A stretch of DNA of 64,000 bases from Bacteroidales bacterium UBA5548 (GTDB lineage: Bacteria > Bacteroidota > Bacteroidia > Bacteroidales > UBA932), in the NCBI GenBank assembly GCA_002425935.1, contig DINE01000027.1, positions 56,134 through 120,133 of the forward strand. The letters are read 5' to 3'. A program made the translations under genes and the position numbers. Numbering within the stretch: the first letter of the stretch is position 1; every line of letters starts with the position of its first letter. The notes under the pieces are model-generated. The model made no database searches. It was given only the letters and a program-made list of their open reading frames with translations, and was not told the DNA's origin. Below, piece after piece: positions 26,731 to 33,379 of the stretch.

Positions 26731-27423
26731 TCAGCGTTTTAGAGGAGAACTTAAATCGAGTAAATGTTGCAGGCGGGTTTCGTAGACGCTTTTTTTGAAC
26801 AGACGGTAATGCGGGTCATATTGCTGAGAATATACTTCGCTGTGGTGAACCACGTACTTGCCCTTTGAAAGAAGAGAATCCAGAAACTTAGAATCCTTAT
26901 CGAAATCCGGCAATTGCGGATACAACCTCCTTATAACCCTCTCAATTTTGCGCCACTCACCCCTCCACTCCTCAACCTCAGGCATCTGCACACCCTGCGC
27001 ACTCTCCATAAAAGCCTCCATGAAAGTAGAATAGTCAATCACTCCCTCCTTCAGAACCACCAGATCGACCCGCACAAAGTTCCCCTCCCATCCCGTAACC
27101 TCTGCACGACTAACCTGCGATGGCCCGGTTACACTTTGAAGCTCCCTTCTGAGGTAAGCCCCCGCAGCAGCCGAATCCGCAATCATATGGCCCGGGCCGA
27201 ACTTGTCATGAAAAAAGTTCTTGTACACATCAACAAGCCGGGAATCAGGGTAATGACTAATCTGTAGCGCCACACTCTCGGCAACCCTCTGCTCAAACAC
27301 CCCTCCACCACTACCACACGAAGGCACCAATAAAGCCGCCACAACTGCAGCAATCCCGACCGAAACTCTGACAAAACTTACAGAAGCAACATTCCCCCTG
27401 GTTTGTGATAAAACTCTAAACAT
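26731..27423 (-). CDS. Predicted lipoprotein of unknown function
   Basis: The product from the ATG at 27423 has 230 residues, with a signal peptide ending in the lipobox LLVPSC followed by GSGGG. This points to a lipid-anchored, surface or periplasmic protein. The frame is open further upstream (ATG at 27537), but the shorter start gives a normal lipoprotein signal. The body contains FFHDKFGPGHMIAD, EVTGWEGNFVRVDL, and VVHHSEVYSQQYDPHYRLF near the C-terminus, a His/Tyr-rich segment. I recall similar Bacteroidota proteins without assigned function. No catalytic motif is recognised. Confidence 0.65.
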   Translation of the reverse strand: MFRVLSQTRGNVASVSFVRVSVGIAAVVAALLVPSCGSGGGVFEQRVAESVALQISHYPDSRLVDVYKNFFHDKFGPGHMIADSAAAGAYLRRELQSVTGPSQVSRAEVTGWEGNFVRVDLVVLKEGVIDYSTFMEAFMESAQGVQMPEVEEWRGEWRKIERVIRRLYPQLPDFDKDSKFLDSLLSKGKYVVHHSEVYSQQYDPHYRLFKKSVYETRLQHLLDLSSPLKR

Positions 27424-27570
27424 TGCTTTTAACCTGTTGTCTGCAATAACTCCGTATACATCACGTCTGCATAAAGATACACAAACCCCTCGCCAAGTGC
27501 GGGAAATACCCTGAAGCAGATGTTTAAAAATTCTCATAGAACCCAAAGGTATATAAATCGCTCAAAAGAA

Positions 27571-27601
27571 TTTGTCACATTACAAAAAAGTATTACTTTT
27601 G
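27571..27601 (+). promoter_or_regulatory. Promoter of the tRNA-Met gene
   Basis: TTTG at 27571 and TACTTTTG at 27594-27601 are separated by 19 bases, an excellent match to the Bacteroidota -33/-7 consensus. The tRNA begins 13 bases downstream. Confidence 0.65.
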
Positions 27602-27613
27602 CACTCCAATTCC

Positions 27614-27687
27614 GGCGCGATAGCTCAGATGGTTAGAGCGCATGATTCATAATCATGAGGTCCCCAGTTCAATCCTGGGTCGCGCTA
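27614..27687 (+). tRNA. tRNA-Met (CAT anticodon)
   Basis: A cloverleaf of 74 bases. The acceptor stem is GGCGCGA/TCGCGCT (first pair G-U), the D arm GCTC/GAGC, the anticodon stem CATGA/TCATG with loop TTCATAA (anticodon CAT), and the T arm CCCAG-TTCAATC-CTGGG. No CCA is encoded. The elongator Met tRNA is most likely. A CAT anticodon could also be an Ile tRNA modified to lysidine, and I cannot exclude that. It has its own promoter and terminator and stands at the edge of the accessory region. Confidence 0.93.
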
Positions 27688-27696
27688 CAAGAGAGG

Positions 27697-27727
27697 AAAA
27701 CCCTTTGCCAAACAGCAAGGGGTTTTT
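27697..27727 (+). terminator. Intrinsic terminator after tRNA-Met
   Basis: AAAACCCTTTGC and GCAAGGGGTTTT form a stem with one wobble, followed by T-rich sequence (TTTTTGTTTT). It lies 9 bases after the tRNA. Confidence 0.85.
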
Positions 27728-27810
27728 GTTTTGGACCGACTCAAGCTTGCTTGAAGGAGGTCTCAAAACAAATAATCCCAAGGGAGCTTTGCTCCCGGGG
27801 TTTTCCTCTC

Positions 27811-28070
27811 TTGGGCTGTTTTGCCGACCGTTTCAGGATCAACGACCGCAGGGAGGTAATCCTGGCCTTGGGCTGTTTTGCCGACCGTTTCAGGATCAAC
27901 GTCCGCAGGGAGGTAATCCTGGCCTTTGGGCTGTTTTGCCGACCGTTTCAGGATCACGGAGCAAAGCGACGTAATCCTGAGGAGCAAAACGAAGTACCCG
28001 GGGTTCTCTTCTCATGGGCTGTTTTGCCGACCATTTCAGGATCAACGACCGCAGGGAGGTAATCCTGAAA
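27811..28070. repeat. Cluster of four 57-bp hairpin repeats
   Basis: The unit runs from GGGCTGTTTTGCCGACC to GGAGGTAATCCTG. Copies 1 (27811-27867) and 2 (27868-27924) are perfect tandems differing at one base. Copy 3 (27926-27980) has a diverged centre and copy 4 (about 28015-28069) follows after a spacer. Each unit carries CAGGAT...ATCCTG, so each can fold into a hairpin. A related hairpin GGGAGC-TTT-GCTCCC is at 27782. The open frames through this region are products of the repeat, not genes. Confidence 0.85.
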
Positions 28071-28139
28071 AGACATCAGAAGCGTTGCTGCTAATAACTT
28101 TATTACTAATAATGTTATTACAAATAAATCCTGACATAA

Positions 28140-28485
28140 GATTTGGATTCAAAAAGACGAACAGTAACCATTGTAAACGGTAAAGGACAAAAAGATCGTG
28201 TACTGCCAGTTAGTGAGAAGCTTATGAATATGATTATCAAGTATTATAAATTGTATAAACCGACTACTTATTTGATAGAGGGGCAGTTTAAAGGTAATAA
28301 CTACAGCGAAGCGAGTCTTGAAGAAATTTTCTACAAATATTTGGGTAAAGTGTATAAAAATCATAATTTTACGCCACATTGTCTGAGACATAGCTACGCA
28401 ACTCATCCTCACTTAAGAAATATACCCATGTTAGTATGGCCGGCTTGAAAAACATTAAAAGTCCACCGACGATTTTGATTTATAA
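28140..28485 (+). pseudogene. Tyrosine recombinase remnant (XerC/D-like C-terminal part)
   Basis: The C-terminal catalytic half of a tyrosine recombinase can be traced in pieces. First comes GKGQKDRVLPVSEKL with the catalytic Lys, then YYKLYKPTTYLIEGQ and TPHCLRHSYATH with the HxxR motif. After that the frame breaks, and YTHVSMAGLKNIKSP, with the catalytic Tyr, resumes in another frame at 28421. A further shift gives DDFDL and a stop at 28485. The N-terminal half and about 25 residues around the LLGH motif are missing, so it cannot be active. The spacing between Lys and HxxR is short, so the integron-integrase-specific insertion is absent and it looks XerC/D-like. It lies just before the first cassette-type palindrome. 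Confidence 0.85.
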
Positions 28486-28494
28486 TAAAAATAA

Positions 28495-28576
28495 ACCCCC
28501 ACAAATGTTTGGTTAGCCAGCCATATTTCAGGAGCTAACCTTAACTTTTGTACAGCTATAAACAAGTTGTGCGGCA
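28495..28576 (+). repeat. attC-like palindrome 0 (left end of cassette array)
   Basis: The left arm CCCCCACAAATGTTTGGTTAGCCAG pairs imperfectly with the right arm CAGCTATAAACAAGTTGTGCGGC. An inner stem GGTTAGC/GCTAACC is at 28511/28534. The right core is GTTGTGCGGCA (28566-28576), resembling the right core of palindrome 3 (GTTATATGGCA). Confidence 0.6.
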
Positions 28577-28612
28577 TGCTAAAAAGACAGCAGACTACTA
28601 AATTGATACGAT

Positions 28613-28936
28613 ATGAAAAAAATTAAAATTGGATTATTATTAGGCATTGTTGCTGGTATTATTGATGTAATTCCTATGATTTTGCAAAACCTGACATGGG
28701 ATGCAAATATATCTGCATTTACTATGTGGGTAGTTGTCGGATTTCTAATTGCAACGATTGATTTAAATATCAATTCGATAATCAAAGGTATTTTGACCGC
28801 CTTCTTGGTTTTATTACCAACTGCAATTTTGATTGGTTGGAAAGAGCCTGTTTCATTGATACCAATAACCATAATGACAACAATTTTAGGTGGACTACTT
28901 GGATTTTCAATTAATAAAACTTTGACTAAAAAATGA
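28613..28936 (+). CDS. Small four-helix membrane protein, cassette cargo
   Basis: A 107-residue very hydrophobic protein with about four transmembrane segments: a Gly-rich first helix (IGLLLGIVAGIIDVIP), AFTMWVVVGFLIATI, GILTAFLVLLPTAIL and TTILGGLLGF. The C-terminus is basic. I do not recognise a family. It overlaps the next gene as ATGA, so the two are translationally coupled. Both lie inside the first unit of the cassette-like array. Confidence 0.7.
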   Translation: MKKIKIGLLLGIVAGIIDVIPMILQNLTWDANISAFTMWVVVGFLIATIDLNINSIIKGILTAFLVLLPTAILIGWKEPVSLIPITIMTTILGGLLGFSINKTLTKK

Positions 28937-29286
28937 GTACTTTCTCAGAGATTTGTATTTATGAGGTAAAGCCTGAAAAGGTAGATGAATTTGAAAAATT
29001 GATTGAAGAAGTCGCAGAACATCATAAATCCTTTGTAGGTGTGACTGATGTAAAATATATCAAAAGGACACATAGACAAAAGGACTTTAATTCGGTAAAA
29101 AATGGAGAACCTGCAATCCGACTGACAAGAAAACCAGAAAGCGTGACTTATATTTTATACTGGGAACTTGAAAACGAATTGATTCATGCCGTAGCAACAA
29201 AATCTGGATTAGAAAAATTTTACAAACAATTCAACCGATGTTTAACAACAATGCCGAAAATAATACTTGGAGAGAGGATAAAATAA
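28933..29286 (+). CDS. ABM-superfamily (dimeric alpha-beta barrel) protein
   Basis: A 117-residue soluble protein. It begins FSEICIYEVKPEKVDEFEKLIEEVAEHHKSFVGVTDVKYIKRTHR, the beta-alpha-beta pattern of antibiotic-biosynthesis-monooxygenase-like stress proteins. The role is unknown. Family members include monooxygenases and detoxification or signalling proteins. It is coupled to the preceding membrane protein by ATGA, and the stop is 8 bases before the left core of palindrome 1, as expected for a compact gene cassette. Confidence 0.65.
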   Translation: MSTFSEICIYEVKPEKVDEFEKLIEEVAEHHKSFVGVTDVKYIKRTHRQKDFNSVKNGEPAIRLTRKPESVTYILYWELENELIHAVATKSGLEKFYKQFNRCLTTMPKIILGERIK

Positions 29287-29293
29287 AGCACGA

Positions 29294-29427
29294 CCGCACA
29301 ACAAAGTGTAAATGCCATAAGGGTTTCAGAGGTTTGCGAAGGTCAGAAGTCCGCTTTAACTTTTCGTGTAACTTGATAGGAAATCACCCGCAATCCCTTA
29401 CGGCACTTACACTCGACCGTTGGCAGC
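29294..29427 (+). repeat. attC-like palindrome 1
   Basis: The left core CCGCACAAC (29294-29302) is the exact reverse complement of GTTGTGCGG, the 5' boundary of the same unit at 28566. The stem GTGTAAATGCCATAAGGG (29306-29323) pairs with CCCTTACGGCACTTACAC (29395-29412), 16 of 18 positions. The right core is GTTGGCAGC (29419-29427). Confidence 0.75.
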
Positions 29428-29495
29428 AAGTGTATAAAGACACTCAATAAAAAAAATTAAATGATTGTAAAATATGAATAACAACTAATAAAAAT

Positions 29496-30992
29496 ATGAA
29501 TATACAAATTGAGGTTGCCTTATTAATTTTATCTATTCTATTCTTTTTGAGCATTCTGGCAGGAAAGGCTAGTTCAAGATATGGAGTTCCTGCATTATTG
29601 CTGTTTTTAGGTGTAGGGATCTTATTTGGTAGTGATGGACTTGGGATACAATTTGAGAATATTCAAGTTGCAAACGCCATTGGAACTGTCGCATTGTGCA
29701 TTATTCTTTTCTCCGGTGGATTAGACACTAAGATTTCAGAAATTCGTCCCATACTGCCACAAGGAATTATTCTAGCAACCTCAGGCGTACTCTTAACAGC
29801 ACTTGTCACGGGAGTGGTGATTTGGTGGGTCTTGGGAATGACAATGGCCTCCGCTGGAATCAGTCTTTTAACTTCATTGCTGTTAGCCTCAACTATGGCA
29901 TCAACCGATTCAGCTTCAGTTTTTTCTATTCTTCGCGCAAAAAATCTGCATCTTAAAAATAACCTTCGACCCATGTTAGAGCTGGAAAGTGGAAGTAACG
30001 ACCCCATGGCTTATATCCTTGTTATTACATTAATAGACTTGATTAAGTTAAGCAATGCTCCCAATTATTGGGTTGTTGGAGGCACATTAATATTACAACT
30101 TGGCATTGGTGCTTTGCTTGGTTTTGCATTAGGCAAATTGGCCGTAAGAATAATCAACCGCATTAAAATTGGAAATGACTCCTTGTATCCAATTCTAATC
30201 TTCACATTCTGTATATTTATTTTTTCCTTAACCTATTTTTCTAAGGGTAATGGATTCTTAGCCGTTTATATTGGAGGGTTGGTTATTGGGAACTCCAAGT
30301 TTGTACACAAACGCTCATCCCTCGGTTTCTTCGATGGATTAGCATGGATGTCACAGTTGATTATGTTCCTCACCTTAGGACTTCTTGTAAATCCCCATGA
30401 ATTAATACCCATTATTATTCCCGGACTAATAATTAGTTTTTTAATGATTTTTGTTACTCGGCCATTTACTGTCTTTTTAAGTTTGCTTCCCTTTCGAAAA
30501 ATGCCGTTTAAAGACAAAACATTTGTTTCCTGGGTTGGATTGAGGGGAGCTGTACCTATCATTTTCGCCATTTACCCACTTGTTGAGAATGTTCCTCACG
30601 CCAGGCTAATATTCAATATCGTGTTCTTATGCACCTTAGTTTCATTGGTTGTGCAAGGCACATCGTTGCCTTTGGTTGCTCGGTGGCTTAATCTTGCTGA
30701 GGAACCAACACAGATGAATAAGGTTAGAAATTTTGATGTGGATTTCTCAACCGACATAAAATCAGTCACAACAGAAATAGAAATTACCCCTAAAATATTA
30801 GAAAACGGAAATCAACTCATGCACCTGTCTTTACCTGACAATACATTGGTGGTTATGGTGAACCGCGACAATAATTATTTTGTGCCAACAGGGCAGACGA
30901 TTTTAGAAGAAAAAGATAAAATTTTAATTATTACTGATAACCATGAAGCACTAATGGAAACCTATAAAAATTTAGGTGTCGAAAATGCATAA
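29496..30992 (+). CDS. CPA1-family potassium/proton antiporter (NhaP2/CvrA-like)
   Basis: A 498-residue protein with about 12 transmembrane segments (residues 1 to about 400) and a C-terminal RCK_C/TrkA-C-like domain (NGNQLMHLSLPDNTLVVMVNRDNNYFVPTGQTILEEKDKILII). CPA1 motifs are FLGVGILFGSDGLG, STMASTDSASVFSILR and ELESGSNDPMAYIL, with the ND pair of the ion site. It probably exports K+ or Na+ in exchange for protons under nucleotide control. It is the only gene between attC-like palindromes 1 and 2 and is large for a cassette. Confidence 0.9.
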   Translation: MNIQIEVALLILSILFFLSILAGKASSRYGVPALLLFLGVGILFGSDGLGIQFENIQVANAIGTVALCIILFSGGLDTKISEIRPILPQGIILATSGVLLTALVTGVVIWWVLGMTMASAGISLLTSLLLASTMASTDSASVFSILRAKNLHLKNNLRPMLELESGSNDPMAYILVITLIDLIKLSNAPNYWVVGGTLILQLGIGALLGFALGKLAVRIINRIKIGNDSLYPILIFTFCIFIFSLTYFSKGNGFLAVYIGGLVIGNSKFVHKRSSLGFFDGLAWMSQLIMFLTLGLLVNPHELIPIIIPGLIISFLMIFVTRPFTVFLSLLPFRKMPFKDKTFVSWVGLRGAVPIIFAIYPLVENVPHARLIFNIVFLCTLVSLVVQGTSLPLVARWLNLAEEPTQMNKVRNFDVDFSTDIKSVTTEIEITPKILENGNQLMHLSLPDNTLVVMVNRDNNYFVPTGQTILEEKDKILIITDNHEALMETYKNLGVENA

Positions 30993-31007
30993 GAAGACAG
31001 AACACCA

Positions 31008-31146
31008 GCTGCCAACAGCGGTTTGGCGTAATGGCGGGTGCAGCGCTTCGTATGACAGTTTAGTGGTAGGTTCAAGTGCAGTTCTTCGATTGAACTTTTG
31101 TGCTAAAAATCCGCCACTACGCCAAGCCGCAAACCGTTATTCAGCA
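31008..31146 (+). repeat. attC-like palindrome 2
   Basis: The left core GCTGCCAAC (31008-31016) is the exact reverse complement of GTTGGCAGC, the 5' boundary of the antiporter unit at 29419. The stem at 31018-31037 pairs with 31111-31130, 18 of 20 positions. The right core is GTTATTCAGCA (31136-31146). The centre (31035-31077) is about three quarters identical to that of palindrome 3. Confidence 0.78.
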
Positions 31147-31162
31147 TTTAAATAACAATACA

Positions 31163-31460
31163 ATGAAAAAAGGTTTATTTCTAATCATATTCGGGATAAT
31201 AGTTAAGACATCAATATAATTTTATTACTGGATACCAGAAAGAAATTGAGATTTTTAAATACCAACTAAGATTAAAAACCTATCGTATACAAATTTTGAA
31301 ACTGGAGTTGACAGTATTAAAGTTGTTTTTGGGAAGTTTACTCAGGGAAATACTAACAGTTATTGGATTTCATCATACTTGAATAATAACATGAGTTTAT
31401 CCAAAACTCTTTCATTAACAAAAGACGATCTGACAAAACACAAAGGCAGATATTTAGATA
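31163..31460 (+). pseudogene. Degenerate small gene at start of third unit
   Basis: An ATG at 31163 opens a signal-like sequence MKKGLFLIIFGIIV, which soon meets stops. Other frames carry plausible continuation (FITGYQKEIEIFKYQ, then TGVDSIKVVFGKFTQ and SYLNNNMSLSKTLSL) that runs into the downstream gene. This looks like a small secreted-protein gene broken by frameshifts, whose 3' end now forms the upstream extension of the GNAT-aminotransferase frame. Confidence 0.4.
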
Positions 31461-33163
31461 TGGAAATTTTAAACATACAAACTTCACGACTGATAATTCG
31501 ACACCTCGAATTGTCAGACTTATGTGACTTTCATTTTTATCGCTCAAACCCAGATGTTACAAAATATCAAGGTTTCGACGTCATGACAATTGAACAAGCC
31601 GAAGAATTTATTAAAATCAACTCAGCAAAACATTTTGGTAAAGCCGGTGAATGGGTGCAGTACGGAATTGAAAATATTGAGAAAAAACAACTTATTGGTG
31701 ATTGTGCAATCAAGCTTGACCAGTTCGACACAAGAATTGCATCAATTGGAATAACTATTTCGCACTTCGAACAAAATAAAGGCTTTGCAAAAGAAGCTTT
31801 ACTTGGCATATTGACTTTTTTATTTGACACAAAAAAATTACACAGAGTAGTTGAAATTGTTGATGAGGAGAATATTGCATCAATTAATCTGTTAAAAAGT
31901 GTAGGATTTAAACAGGAAGGACACTTTATTGAAAATATTTTTTTTAATGGGAAATGGGGAAATGAATTTCAATACGCAATGCTGAAACGAGAATGGGATG
32001 ACAGAAATACAAAAAAGAATTATATGAAAAACCCGATAATTCCATTATACAAACAAACTGATAGATATATAGTCAGGTCAGAGAATTGTTACGTTTATGA
32101 CTCTGACAATAAGCGATATATTGATTTTGAGTCAGGCGATTGGTCATCAAGCCTAGGGCATTCTAATCCTATCATAAATGAACGGATTAAACAGCAAGTT
32201 GATAAACTGATACATGACGGATTAAGATTCAGGAATATTGAATCTGAGCAGTTATCGATAAAATTACTCGAAAAAATAGGATTAATCGGGGGACAGTGTG
32301 CTTATGTTAATTCAGGCTCAGAAGCCGTGAATCTAGGGCTTTCCATTGCTAAAAAGGTAACAGGCAGAAGCAAAATATTGAAAATGGATTGTTCCTATTT
32401 GTCGGCTTTTGGGCATGGTCAAATTTGCGATAAGAATACCGACTTGCTCAACATACCGATTGACAATATTGATGCTATATCGAATATCAATTTCGAAGAG
32501 ATTGCAGCTTTTGCATTTGAGCCCGGCAACTCTTTTTGCATTATAAAGTATCCCAGTACCGACTTCATAGCTGCCATAGTTTCAGAGATTAAAAAGCATG
32601 GCGGACTATTAATGGCGAATGAGGTTACTACAGGTTTTGGGAGAACAGGAAAATGGTTTGGATTTCAACATTATGACTATAAGCCAGATATTGTGTCTGT
32701 TGGGAAAGCGCTGGGTAACGGTTATCCAATAAGTGGAGTAGCTATTTCATCCAAAATTTCTGAATTATTCCAAAGATCGCCATTTAGATATGCACAATCA
32801 CACCAGAATGATGCTTTGGGTTGTGCCGTTGGATTAGAGGTTATTAGCGCTATTGAAAAATTGGACTTGATAAACAAAGGATTTGAAAAAGGAGAATATT
32901 TCAAACAAAGTTTACTACGGTTACAGACTAAGCATCCGGTTATTGTTGATTTAAGGGCGAGAGGTTTAATGATTGGTATTGAGCTTAAAACAAATGAGAT
33001 TGCTGATTATATTTATAACCAGCTAATCGAAAAAGGATTTTTAGTTGGACTTAAAGAGAAAACACTTAGATTTATGCCACCGTTGACAATAGAAAAAAGC
33101 CATATTGACGAATTGATTGAAACGATTGACAAAATAATAACCAATACAAAACAACGTGTTTAA
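31460..33163 (+). CDS. GNAT acetyltransferase fused to class III aminotransferase
   Basis: One frame of 567 residues. Residues 1 to about 178 are a RimJ/RimL-like GNAT domain (TSRLIIRHLELSDL, QNKGFAKEALLGILTFLF, NLLKSVGFKQEG). Residues about 188-567 are a PLP-dependent class III aminotransferase (SGDWSSSLGHSNP, VNSGSEAVNLGLS, NEVTTGFGRTGKWFGF, SVGKALGNGYPISG with PLP Lys416). The residue that usually contacts the PLP ring nitrogen is Asn387, where most relatives have Asp. An internal ATG at 32023 could start the second domain alone. Upstream in-frame codons look like remnants of another gene, so the ATG at 31460 is chosen. It may acetylate and transaminate related amino compounds. The substrate is unknown. 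Confidence 0.85.
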   Translation: MEILNIQTSRLIIRHLELSDLCDFHFYRSNPDVTKYQGFDVMTIEQAEEFIKINSAKHFGKAGEWVQYGIENIEKKQLIGDCAIKLDQFDTRIASIGITISHFEQNKGFAKEALLGILTFLFDTKKLHRVVEIVDEENIASINLLKSVGFKQEGHFIENIFFNGKWGNEFQYAMLKREWDDRNTKKNYMKNPIIPLYKQTDRYIVRSENCYVYDSDNKRYIDFESGDWSSSLGHSNPIINERIKQQVDKLIHDGLRFRNIESEQLSIKLLEKIGLIGGQCAYVNSGSEAVNLGLSIAKKVTGRSKILKMDCSYLSAFGHGQICDKNTDLLNIPIDNIDAISNINFEEIAAFAFEPGNSFCIIKYPSTDFIAAIVSEIKKHGGLLMANEVTTGFGRTGKWFGFQHYDYKPDIVSVGKALGNGYPISGVAISSKISELFQRSPFRYAQSHQNDALGCAVGLEVISAIEKLDLINKGFEKGEYFKQSLLRLQTKHPVIVDLRARGLMIGIELKTNEIADYIYNQLIEKGFLVGLKEKTLRFMPPLTIEKSHIDELIETIDKIITNTKQRV

Positions 33164-33170
33164 AGCAGCA

Positions 33171-33318
33171 GGGATTTGTCTTAATAGCGGGTTTAGCATT
33201 TCTTATGATATTTTTGTGGCATGTTCATGTGTATTCGTTTGATAGATCTTTTGTAATTTGTCGAAAGTACTCTGCTCCCTCTCCCTATTAAAGCAAATTC
33301 CATAACCGTTATATGGCA
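33171..33318 (+). repeat. attC-like palindrome 3
   Basis: The left stem GGGATTTGTCTTAATAG (33171-33187) pairs with CTATTAAAGCAAATTCC (33285-33301), 14 of 17 positions. The right core is GTTATATGGCA (33308-33318). It is homologous to palindrome 2 in the loop region. The left core does not complement the start of its unit at 31136, so this unit seems rearranged or decayed. Confidence 0.65.
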
Positions 33319-33379
33319 CTTCAAGTGAAACACGATTTAGATGTTGGAAGTGAAGCAAAACCGAGAAAATAAAATAAGC

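Noticed and set aside
27811..28070. Regularly spaced repeats that might be a CRISPR array
   Set aside because: The units are 57 bases long and adjacent without unique spacers, carry internal hairpins, and no cas genes are nearby.
27642..28183. Overlapping frames of 74 to 135 codons after the tRNA
   Set aside because: They only translate the hairpin repeats in different frames and strands and show no protein-like conservation.
28495..33318. Treating the palindromes as ordinary rho-independent terminators
   Set aside because: The stems are interrupted by 70-100 base loops, lack T runs, and their end sequences pair with the opposite end of each unit, which terminators do not explain.
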